Source: Whalleya microplaca
Taxonomy: Eukaryota; Ascomycota; Sordariomycetes; Xylariales; Xylariaceae
Length of the DNA stretch: 60,064 nucleotides
Direction of reading: 5' to 3'
Assembly (NCBI GenBank): GCA_022497155.1
Contig: MU385804.1
Coordinates: forward strand, 1 to 60,064
The translations under genes were made by a program, and so were the position numbers. Each line of letters opens with the position of its first letter. Within the stretch, counting starts at the first letter, position 1. This document shows, one piece after another, positions 10,957 to 20,843 of the stretch. The notes under the pieces were generated by a model. The model was not told the origin of the DNA. It searched no databases and saw only the letters and a list, made by a program, of their open reading frames with translations.

Positions 10957-11265
10957 TGTTATGGGGCAGGGGATTACGGGTATTGACAGCAGCTTAGAAG
11001 CCACTAGAAGCCCCCTGGAGCCACGTCATAAGGCACTTCACAGGGTATCTACAGGGCACTCCATAGGGCATCTACAGGGCACTCCATAGGGCAATTTATA
11101 GTGGATCACATACCTGTATTTAGCTGACCTTTTCCCTCACATCTCCTTCACTTTTTTACAACAGATATTACTAGATAGTCACACACATAGCTCTAGCAGC
11201 TAATATACACTCATTTTAACTTAATATCTCACTTTCGATTCACCCCGACACCCTGTCCCAAGATA
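10957..11265 (+). mobile_element. R1 element, copy D
   Basis: This 309-bp copy runs from TGTTATGGGGCAGGGGATTA to CACCCTGTCCCAAGATA and is flanked by ATAT on both sides (10953-10956 and 11266-11269). Its internal AGGGCACTCCA/AGGGTATC/AGGGCATC units occur in a different number from copies B and E. Confidence 0.85.
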
Positions 11266-11503
11266 ATATAAAATGAAATTTTATTATTATGTAATAAAAA
11301 AATATAAATAATATAATTTTTTTATTATATTATATAAATAATATAACTTATTATATATAAATAAAAAAGCCGCGGTATATACGAGTAATTTAACTTGCCC
11401 GTTATAATATAAAAATATCGTATAATTATAAAATAAAAAACTATTAATATTAAAATAACGTTTAATTTAGTTATATAATTAAAGGTAATTAATTAAATTA
11501 CTT

Positions 11504-11648
11504 ATTAGGAACGCCTTATAAGCTAAGATAAACCTTTCGTCCTTAGGACGGATTTTCCGTCCTTAAATAATTGTCCTTTAAGATTGTTAGTCTTAAAGAG
11601 ATCATAAATTAATACATATCTCACTGTCACCGCATGGTTTACCGTTAC
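11504..11648. mobile_element. Short insertion with alternative hairpins
   Basis: The surrounding repeat matches about 110-160, but here about 145 bp is inserted between two copies of ATTACTT (11497-11503 and 11649-11655). The insert is not RIP-depleted. It contains CGTCCTTAGGACG (11538-11550) and the overlapping hairpin GGACGGATTTTCCGTCC (11546-11562), which cannot fold at the same time. It could be a small non-autonomous element; no terminal inverted repeats are clear. Confidence 0.45.
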
Positions 11649-11991
11649 ATTACTTTAACGCGAAAATATTTTTATATTTTTTTATATAAAAAATTCCTTT
11701 ATTATATATATATATATATATATATAATAAATATAATAATATAAATTAATTATAACTTTAATTATTCGTATAATATTTTAAAAAGGGTTATTATAAAGTA
11801 ATAATGTATATTATAAAATAAATAAAAATTTAACATTTAAGTTATAATAAAGCTATAATTTTAAATGTTTAAAATCTTTTATTTTTCTTATTTATTATTT
11901 TATTTTATTTAATTTAAGCTAGTTTAAAAAGCCTCGGAAAGGCTTTATATTATATTTACACTATAATATAATGTTTATTTAATAGCTAAAA

Positions 11992-12318
11992 TTTAAAACT
12001 ACGGGGAATATATAAATATTTTAATATAATAATTACTTTATTTTATTTAATTAATTATAAAGTTTATATATTATTAATTTCACGCTTTATTATTAAATTA
12101 CTTTAAGTTAATTAAGTTAGTTTATCACGGGAACTAGTTATAATAATAATAAGTCACACTTTTTATTTAATTAATATAATGTAATAAAGTTAAAAATTTA
12201 AAACTATAAAAAAAATATAAATATTTAATATAATAATTACCTCACTTTATTTAATTAATTACGAAGTTTATATATTATTAATTTCACGCTTTATTATTAA
12301 ATTACTTTAAGTTAAAAT
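11992..12318 (+). repeat. Two-copy direct repeat
   Basis: A unit of about 120 bp at 11992 recurs at 12197, from TTTAAAACTA to TATTAAATTACTTTAAGTTA. The copies differ mostly by transitions. It is non-coding and part of the RIP-degraded island. Confidence 0.65.
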
Positions 12319-12479
12319 TAAGTTACTTAAGTTATAAAATTAAGTGAATTTATAACATAATTTATAATAATTAATATATTATATATAATAAAACTTAAGA
12401 TAATTTAAACGATTAAAAGACATTAATGTCGATATTTAATGCCTAATATACGTTGTTTATTTAAATTATAGTTTTTAGT

Positions 12480-13822
12480 TTTTAGCTCCCGGTTCCTGAC
12501 CGCCTTGGTTCTTGGTGTTCCGACGTTAAATCGCGACATGAGTGAGCGTGGCAAAGGGGGAGGCATTGACAAGAACCTTTGGAGTGTTGCAAGACGCTGT
12601 GACCACTGACCAGGCTGGCTAGCAGGCCCTACATGTATGTATGTACATATGTACAAGCCCACTAGCGAAACTAGGTTTTCAGTGGGTGCGCCCGTGCGTG
12701 AGTTGGCTCAGAGTCGCGACTCGAGCGCGTAGCAAAAGCTCCAATCACCAACCCGCTATTCCACCATCCCCGGTGCTGTGTAGTGCGTATGCAACTTGAA
12801 GTACATACCTAACTACTGTATAGGTAGCCTTAGGTAGTCAGATAGTGTGTGCAGCACAGTGATGCCCTACATGTACCTAGAATGAATGGCCTACGTTGAC
12901 CTACGAAGTGACCTTATGTATAGGTACCTAGGTAGGTATCCAGGCAATCCGATGTCAACCTTGGAAGTCGTACATGTATGAGCCAGCTGATCCTGGTCCC
13001 GGTAACTTTCTAGGTACATGTACATACCTATCAGCATTGAACGTACGGATGTATGGGGTAGCGCAATACGTACATATACATGCACATACATGGATATAAC
13101 GCACCTGGGCAGTCAAGTATACATATGCTTGTATGTACATGTATATGCGTCAGTAGCACAGTCTGGTACATGTATAGCGTACATGTAGCACGGCTCCTAC
13201 ACTCATCAGGTTTGTGTACCTAGGTACCTAGGTAGTTACTTATTAGTTAGGTCGTGTACTTCGTGTCGTGTCGCCTCCTCCTCTTCCATCAATTCAAGTA
13301 TCGCAGTTGTTGTTATCAACTCAATCAGTCCCGAATCTTGGAGCACCCATTGCCGTCCAGCAATATATATCCTTCCCCAGCTTCACGCCTTTCGCCGCCA
13401 GTCGCCAAACGTCCCCGCCCTCCTGCATGTCTTAGGCAGCCAGGAGGATTATTAGGTGACTCGACCGTTGATTGTCTTTGACGCCGGGCGAAGAAGGACG
13501 ACGACATAACGCGTGTCTCGCCTCGCAACATCGCCGCTCGCAGAGACGGGGGAGAAGGGGGAAACCTCGCAGTTCGCACACGACGCCCACCCCATATCTG
13601 CAACGGGGACGAGGTATGTACATACACTGACCTTCTTACCTCCCTACCTAAGTACTTACGCAGAGCACCAGGTTGCGCGACTTGAATTGCGCAGACGCGA
13701 GTCTATCTATCTACACACTCCGCGACGGTCGAGGAAGAAAGACCGCGCGACCACCACGCAACGGCCTGCTGCTTGGGCCCAAGCATCTTGCTCTCCCGCC
13801 GCCCTGTTCAATTCGCCCTACC
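12480..13822. other. Isochore boundary and upstream region of the Whi5-like gene
   Basis: Base composition changes abruptly from AT-rich to normal at about 12480. The stretch 12780-13250 is crowded with self-complementary words (TACATGTA, ACCTAGGTAGGT, GTACATGTAC). From about 13340 a CT-rich stretch with short open frames probably forms the promoter and 5' leader of the next gene. GTATGTACATAC at 13614 could be a leader intron donor. No coding gene is supported. Confidence 0.55.
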
Positions 13823-15311
13823 ATGTCGCAAGCCGCCAGCATTGATTCCCACGGCACCGCCATCGTTCACGACACCGATCGCGTCTTCGTCCCGTCCGGG
13901 AGCGGCGGCGAGGGAGGTGCCGCGCTGGGAAACGGCCACGCGTCGAGTCAGGAATCCCAGCTCATGCAGTTATCTGAGCTGGCCGCCGCGCAGCAGAGGA
14001 TGATGATCGCTGGTGTGGACGGTAACCTCGCGAACGGTGCTCAGTCTAAGAAGAGGATGGCCGACGGCGTCGTCAAGCACACGCGAACCGGTTCGAGCAC
14101 GTCGCCAGTTCGCGTCGCCCATTCCAGAAACACGAGCACCGCCAGCGTGGCCTCTACGTCTGGCAGTCGTATTGGAGAGGCAAGTGGTCTTCTAGTGCCC
14201 ACAACGCGCCGCCGCGCCATTGCTAATTCGATCACAGCTCTCCGCTGAATTGAAGGCGAAATTATCTTATGCCATGGTCAAGGTGAACAACGGCTGGCAA
14301 TCCCACTCCATAGACGAGGTCGAGTCTCTCGCTTCCCATGCTGCCTCTCCCACCTCGAGTACCTCTACGCTGCCCGGCAGATATAGCGGGTCTGCCAGCC
14401 CCCGGATTGCTGTCGCGTCTGCAAGACCTAGGGCTCCCAGCACCGTTACGAGCCCGACCGGACACCACCCTCCCCAAGGTCGCACCTACGAATCCTTCTG
14501 GAGGGAAAGCAACGGGAAGCATTCCAATGCGATGCCGCCCGTTTCCCAGATGCCCGCCCTAGCTCCCCCTGCCCCTATCCAACCGCGCCAGCCAGGCTAC
14601 ACAAATCCTCGCCGCCATTCGAATGCCAAATACACGCCAGCTTACCTGTCGCACTCTCACCATACCTCGCCCCATACGCCGGCTCAGCCAAGTCCGCTGC
14701 AAAACACGCCCGGCCAGCGGAGTATCAGAACACCGAATGTCGACCCTATTCTCTTCTCTCCACATCAGAATATGCGCGAGCAGGAGGCGCTGGAGACGCT
14801 GGTGTTTATGAGCAGCCCTGGAAACTCGGCAAACCTCAAGCACACATACGCCTCTCCCCAGGCGTCGCAGTCGTCGCAGGCATCGCAGCCGCGAGGTAGT
14901 GGGCGGACCGCTTTGCCAACCTCGCGACTAGGCCCGGGGGGTGAGACGGCCAACCAGGCGCGAAAGAGCTTACCGACTGGACGACCGCATCCTCACATGG
15001 CTCAGAGCAAACGCGTGGGGTTTGAGAAAGCGCCAGGTAGCCACGGCGGGATGGATATCGATGACCAGCCTGGATCTCCGCATGTGAGAGGCACACCGCG
15101 GCGCAGGACAAACGGCCACGCCACGAAATCCTCCATTCCCCTTCCCCTGCCCGCCGGCTTAAGCGGGCCATCTCGGCCCCGATCTACACTCCGGGGCGAC
15201 GATATAGAACGCATGCTCGACCGGGTGGCTGCAGAGGCCAGCTCAGATTCCGAAGGCGAGATTCCTCTCCCCCAGAATAGGAGGCGAAATAGTGCTTCTC
15301 TCCGAGCTTGA
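13823..15311 (+). CDS. Whi5/Nrm1-like G1/S transcriptional repressor
   Basis: There are two exons, 13823-14179 and 14238-15311 (476 aa). The intron is 58 bp with a GC donor (GCAAGT), a TGCTAAT branch-like site and a CACAG acceptor. Only this GC-AG joining keeps the frame. The second exon opens with LSAELKAKLSYAMVKVNNGW (residues 120-139), the short conserved core of the Whi5/Nrm1 family that binds the SBF/MBF transcription machinery. The rest is Ser/Pro-rich and low in complexity, with many SP/TP sites that fit CDK regulation, as known for the family. The C-terminus has an acidic SSDSEGE stretch before basic residues. The function in repressing G1/S genes is inferred from the core motif. The start is the first ATG giving a natural N-terminus; the frame is open further upstream. 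Confidence 0.82.
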
Positions 15312-16799
15312 TGCCATTGCTCCATGTGGCCACGACAGTAAGGTATGTAGTTCGAAATGGGTTTGAACACATCTAGCGTATATATTCTTCTAGACCGTGA
15401 CTACTTGGCGCGGGCTATCACGTTTGAACTTTCCATTCACGATCATCACGATATGCATCAAATTTCTTTGGACTTATTTGGGATCACATTAAGACTCCGG
15501 GCGTACAGTTGCATTTGAGACATTCATGGGCATGATGACGGGGAAGGATGGTTTTTTTTTTCTCCCCTCGGGGCGGGGCGGAGGTGTAAAGTACCTGTGG
15601 CAGTCGGCGACGGTATTTGTCTAAGCTGCACCATCGAAGCTCAAGGTTTCAAGGTGGCCAAGGTCAACCCGTCATTCTCCATCACCCTTCCATTACAAAC
15701 TGTTTATTCGATTCTGTCTTGTGTGCCAGCCGTTATGAATGTGTGTTTATTTTAAACGAGTCATATTGTCCCTCTGAATAGAAACCGTGGCCGTGGCCGC
15801 GTCGTTTCTGGGATGATGCTTGTATGACACAAGTCGACATGTTCTAGCCGAGTTGCTACTAGCAGACGGAGCGATGACTTCAACATCGATATGTACAATA
15901 CAAGATGCCCCGCCAGTTTGCCTCCCCGCCGGCTTCGGATTCGGGGTCTTGCGGCTACATAGAACGGCAGCACCGAATGAATCCGGGCTAGACTGACCAG
16001 GGTATAGCCTCGTTAGAGCACCACTACGTAATACGCAGGAGGCAGTAGTGAGGCGCAGCAGATCGCAGATCTCCGCCACAAGCTGACAAGGTCTCTTTGC
16101 CCTGGTGACCTGGTCTTCTGCAGGTCATCCCCGTCACTTCTTTGACTGGCTGCTAACTTGGATGAACAATATTCGGGACCTGTTGCAACTTTTGTGTGCC
16201 TGGGGCTGCGAGGTAGTAATCACCTGCGAGGCCATCATGACTGCGCCTCCACACATCATGGATTAATACATCTGTCTTTCTTCACTCCATCCCCGTCGCA
16301 CTAATAAGACCTGCGTAAGCGCTTGAGGCTTGCTCAAAAAATGGGAAGGAGGGGAGGCATGATTGGACCTTTTACCTAACCATTTGCTAGCTGGCCTAGC
16401 TATGCACATATTATGAAACCTGGCTCTCAGCCCGGCAAAGCACAAGTTAGGGTCTGTAGGTCTGTAGGTATGTATGTTTGTCACTTAATAAATAGGTTGG
16501 TTCCTCTCGCTTTTGTTGGTCCACAGGTCATCTGTCCTCGTCATCTTACCTAGTATTCCTTTCTTTGTCCTTGCCGACTCGACCTCGACTATATATACAT
16601 AATAGACGGGCCACTCAACCTAGCAAGTCACCTCAATCGATCGCGAGAACACTCAACCCTTTGCCGGAAGCCGGCATATAGAGATAGAGAAGCCTCCAAA
16701 GGCCGGTCATCCCGCTCTTTGATCAACTTTGCCCCCTTAAAGAATAGACAGCGTTGAGTCCGACGCCGTGAGTCTAACTCAGACAACTCCCTCATCATC
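15312..16799. other. Intergenic region between Whi5-like and glycine-zipper genes
   Basis: About 1.5 kb with normal base composition. Short open frames exist on both strands but none shows a conserved domain or continues through plausible introns. The last 200 bp contain TATATATACATAATAGACGGG (about 16590), a TATA-like site for the next gene, followed by a CT-rich leader. Confidence 0.6.
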
Positions 16800-17633
16800 A
16801 TGTCAGCCGCGGAATATTACGGCACTGGCACCGGCGGCAACGCAGGCAGCTATCCGCCACCGGTGCAGCAGCCCTACCCCTCGCAACCGCAGTACGCACC
16901 ATCGCCCTCCCACTCACCGTATCCGCCTCAGCAGAGCTACGGCTCGCCTTCATCCTCACCATACCCGGCCCAGCCGACCTACGCGCCAGAACAGCCCCCA
17001 ACACACTCACAGCAGTACCTCGCACCGCAGCAATACGCGCGTCCGGGCTCCGCGCACTCCGACGTTGCGCTTCCGTCCGCGCCCTACCCGACCAACGACC
17101 GCTCCTCGGCTTCGGGGTCCCCGCTGCCTCGCCCGCATTCCGCGGACCCGTATGGGTATGAGTCGGCGGCGGCGTCCGAACGCGGGCGTGGGCCGTACGC
17201 GGGACCTGGCGAAGGCCAGGATGGCGAGCGCGGCCTCGGTGCCACGCTCATCGGTGGTGGCGCGGGCGGGTTCCTGGGCCACAAGCTCGGCAAGGGCAAG
17301 TTGGGGACGGTGCTCGGGGGTACAGTGGGGGCTATAGCCGCGAATATGATTGAACATAAGCTTGAGGGACGACAGGGGCATGGACAGGGAAGCGGTGGAC
17401 ACCACGGACAAAGTTCGTACGGAGGGCATGGACAACACGGCAGCAGCGGAGGGCTGTTAGGGGGTGCAGCAGGACTCTTGGGAGGGAGGGGCTCGCAGCA
17501 TGGCGGCAGCGGAAGTGGCGGGTACGATGGCTATGGGTACGGGAGTCCCGAGGGTGGTCACCATGGACGCCACGGGTCCGGGCATCATCACGGGCGTCAT
17601 GGACACTATGGCCATCACGGACAGGGCTATTGA
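16800..17633 (+). CDS. Glycine-zipper protein with Gly/His-rich tail
   Basis: This is an intron-less 277-aa protein. Residues 1-130 are rich in Pro, Gln, Tyr and Ser, of the prion-like YPPQQSY type. Residues about 142-185 contain a glycine zipper (TLIGGGAGGFLGHKLGKGKL and TVLGGTVGAIAANMIEHKLE), the signature of the Rick_17kDa/2TM glycine-zipper fold, which can make a helical hairpin in membranes. The remaining ~90 residues are Gly, His, Ser and Tyr, with repeated GGHHG/GSGHHHGRHG. No signal peptide is present. Such proteins are common in filamentous fungi and their role is not established. The Gly/His tail could bind metal or undergo phase separation, which is inference. The ATG at 16800 follows a CT/CA-rich leader. 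Confidence 0.8.
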   Translation: MSAAEYYGTGTGGNAGSYPPPVQQPYPSQPQYAPSPSHSPYPPQQSYGSPSSSPYPAQPTYAPEQPPTHSQQYLAPQQYARPGSAHSDVALPSAPYPTNDRSSASGSPLPRPHSADPYGYESAAASERGRGPYAGPGEGQDGERGLGATLIGGGAGGFLGHKLGKGKLGTVLGGTVGAIAANMIEHKLEGRQGHGQGSGGHHGQSSYGGHGQHGSSGGLLGGAAGLLGGRGSQHGGSGSGGYDGYGYGSPEGGHHGRHGSGHHHGRHGHYGHHGQGY

Positions 17634-18431
17634 GAAAGGAAAACCTAGTAGTTGCGGTAGTCTCGATTCTTCGAAGGGAAATGGGAGTAATGTTTTGGGG
17701 TTAAGATAGCTATCGACCTCGGTATTTGCTAGGTCCAACTAGCTAGGTCCTAGTAATATCAGCGTGGAGGTCTGGATTGGACAGGTCTAGTTTGATTGGG
17801 TTCGGAGTTACGATTGAAATGAAACTTGTGTCCTAAGAGTTTGGCGATGCGGCCCTTGATGGGTCGACTTCACGGCGGCTGATAGAGATTACATGTCGAT
17901 TTATTAAGATGAAGGACTTTTTTTCCTGGATTGAGAGCGATGACCTGCTTCTCTATAATGATCATGCTAATGATCCAGGTAGGTCGAGAGTCCGAGGCGG
18001 TTAAGTTATTGGTGTTGGCGTCTGTTGAAATACAGGGTTAATGAGACTTAGATTAAATGCCCATACATTACACGTATTGTTGTCAGCTTTCCGGGAGGAA
18101 AGCTTCCAACCTAATATTGAAAGCATATATTGCGCCCATGGCACCAAAGAGAACGCGAAACTAATGCGCGGTATTGCCCTCACAATGAGATCCCAGAAAA
18201 ACTCAAAACCAATGACGCTTACTAGTTGTAACACCAGCGAGGAAGACTAGCTGACTGCAGCGACGGGGCACTCAGGACACCGAGACATGGTCATCGATAT
18301 AACATAGCTACTCTGCTCATTTCAAACTAGCTCATAAATATAATCCCCAGTGCTGATCTTTAAGTTGAGACGGGCCGCCTCCCCCTCAAAGAACTTAAAC
18401 GTGGTAGGTAGTCTAAATCAACGACGTCGTG
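17634..18431. other. Intergenic region with a short dispersed repeat
   Basis: About 800 bp without a gene. At 18023-18053 it holds a ~31-bp sequence also found at 39186-39216. A TATA-like CATAAATATAAT at about 18332 lies 100 bp before the amidase start. Confidence 0.55.
18023..18053 (+). repeat. Short dispersed sequence shared with 39186-39216
   Basis: This is the partner of the copy at 39186. It has A at the two positions where the other copy has G, as RIP or ordinary decay would give. The rest of the two regions cannot be aligned. Confidence 0.6.
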
Positions 18432-20469
18432 ATGAAAGGCTTGGAAACAATGACGACCACCACGACTATCGTGACCATCGGGTTCTGCGACTTTATCCTA
18501 CGCTCTGAGGCGAGATTCATTATTTCGCCCCTTGGCGGGCCTGAACGGTTCGTGCCAGCTACGGCTGTCTGTTGTGACACGGCTCATTTCGGAGACGCTG
18601 AATTCGAGGCGATGCGGGCCGACTTTGGACGGGATGATGTCTGGACGGAACATTTCCTAGAGGGTGATTGATTTCCCACCCCATATGCGCCTTAGTTGTT
18701 GCTCATTAGTATCTCCAGTCTTAATTCTACAGTCTTCGGGGACACTAACGGTTACCGGAAGCACCCAACACAGAGCAGTGACAGTTCAGAAGAGCGAATG
18801 CGTAGTGGTTGGGCCTCACGTCGTTCACTCTTCGTCAGGGAGGCTCTATAGTGTGTACAAGTTGTTTAAAGACGCAAGCAATGCATTTGTCCGAGGCGTT
18901 ATGCCTGAATGTGGTACTGGACGGTACAAATGGCTTACTAGCATCGATGTAGGGCAATGGCCGCAGTTGATTCTGTCCTTTCATGTTTGCTTTTTCCAAT
19001 ACTAATTATGATATTAGCGCATACCGATTCCTTCGAGACTATATTATGGAGATCCAGTTGAAGGCCTACCGTTGAACGGCATGCGCTTTGGTGTCAAGGA
19101 TACAATCGACGTTGCTGGGCTGGAGACCGGATGTGGTAGTAAGTGCTACCAGTCGCTCTATCCAGCTAAATATGTTACCGCCCCTTTTGTCAGCCAATTG
19201 CTCTCTGCTGGTGCTGTAATGGTTGGTAAGTTGCGATGTTGTCAATGGTGCGATGGCCAGGATCCTTTGGAACGGTGAGTGTCGTCGACACCTAAGCGAT
19301 ACTTGGCTCTAATATCAATAGCCAGTCTCGAAGATGTCACCCCAACGAACCCCAGGGGAGACGGGTTTCAAAAGCCATCAGGATCGAGCTCGGGTTCGGC
19401 CGTTGGCGCTGCCAGCTATCCCTGGCTAGACTTTAACGTTGGTACCGATACTGGAGGTTCGATACGGCATCCTGCAGGTGTCAACGGGCTCTATGGAATA
19501 AGACCATCACACGGAAGTGTTAAAAGTTCCGGTCTTATTTGTTCATCATTTTTCGACACCCCTGGTATCTTTGCTCGTTCTGCTGTGATAGCCAGGGCGG
19601 CGAGCAGGGCTATGATGGATGAGACCCAGGCTAGCCGACTTGCGAGACCAAAGAAGATAGTATATAAGCTTCTATATGCCGTCGAGCCAGGCCCATCAGA
19701 TCCCAGTGTAACGCCTACATTCTTCCCTATTCATGGACAATCCCTCGAATCTCAAACGGCAGCCAGCATTATACTGGAGGGTTTCGTCCAAAAGGTCCAG
19801 CAATATCTCCGGTGTGAACGTCAGGAACTGTGCATCCACGATCTCTGGCGGGACACAAAACCCAGCCACGCACCTACAAGTCTTGCCAAGTCAACAGGAA
19901 CTATCTATCAAAATCTGCTCTATCCTGAACTTTCGCGCAATGTCATCAAACCATTTATCTGCGACTATCAAGCTACTCACGATGGTCAAGTGCCTTTTAT
20001 CGAGCCAATCACCAAAGCGCGCCTAGAATACGGGGCAAATGTCTCGGATGCCGACTACAGCAACTCGGTAGAGGCGCTGAAGACTTACGCCTCTTGGGTA
20101 AACGAAACCCTCCTACCATCTCACTATAGCCAATCGGGATATAACGTGGTGCCGTTATTGATATACCCTCAAAGCTGGGGTTTACCTCGGTATAGAGACG
20201 AAGTCACTAAGCGCGATGGTGCAAATTTCTTTTGGAACGACTTCTCCCAGTATTCAATCAGTTACTGCTCCGGATGTCCTGACTTCACGCTGCCCATCGG
20301 GGAAGTGAGATTCCACTCTAGGTATACAAGCACTGAAGAGTATCTACCGGTTTCTATATCGCTTCTAGGACCCTGCGGCATGGACTCAGTCCTCTTAGAT
20401 TTGATAGTAGACCTCGAAGCCGTTGACATCCTTCAGCAAGTCGATTGTGGATCACGTCTGTGGACATGA
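18432..20469 (+). CDS. Amidase-signature enzyme, Arp1-like
   Basis: There are four exons: 18432-18663, 18719-18948, 19018-19274 and 19326-20469 (620 aa), with introns of 55, 69 and 51 bp. Each joining restores a conserved reading. The family hydrolyses amide bonds with a Ser-cisSer-Lys triad. The Lys lies in RFGVKDTIDVAG (about K181), the cis-Ser in KPSGSSSGSA (about S262) and the nucleophile in VGTDTGGSIRHPA (about S285), so all three are present. Residues 1-154 form the N-terminal domain typical of fungal Arp1/scytalone-dehydratase-like amidases. There is no signal peptide, so it is probably cytosolic. The substrate is unknown. A P450 gene starts 374 bp downstream on the same strand, with MFS and dehydrogenase genes beyond, which suggests catabolism or specialised metabolism. 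Confidence 0.85.
18664..18718 (+). other. Amidase intron 1
   Basis: This 55-bp intron has donor GTGATT and acceptor TCCAG. It is the only nearby pairing that changes frame correctly from the exon ending TEHFLE to the one beginning LILQSSG. A later acceptor (ending 18732) gives the wrong phase. Confidence 0.65.
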
Positions 20470-20843
20470 TCTTAAACAGCCTTGGAGATGCCTTCCCGTA
20501 TCTCTAAATGTCCACATGACCTTGCTGGCTGCAGCTGTCATGGGGAAACTTGGCTTGATTGCCTATCGAATTGAATGCACGTAAGCACGACGGACACTCA
20601 AAAACCACCCTATCGAACCTGGAATGGTACATAGCCCATTGGAGAAATATTGGCCGCACAACAGACTTAGCAAGCGTTTGATGTTGCGAATTCCAGTTCT
20701 GCCCCTGATACAATTGAGGGGTTGCTATGTCACCATCAACTGAGTTCCCCGAGGTGCATAGTCTATGGTTTTCCCTACATTCACGCTTATACCCTCCCAA
20801 AGCATCAAAAATAAATAGTAACTATATAGAAGCAGCTCAGAAG
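20470..20843. promoter_or_regulatory. Amidase-P450 intergenic region
   Basis: These 374 bp hold the amidase 3' end and the P450 promoter. An AT-rich AAAATAAATAGTAACTATAT (about 20807-20826) lies just before the P450 start. The upstream ATG at 20727 is in frame but adds 39 residues ahead of the membrane anchor and is unlikely to be the start. Confidence 0.45.

Noticed and set aside
13513..13845. Open frames upstream of the Whi5-like start
   Set aside because: They overlap in different frames, cross a likely leader, and their translations look random.
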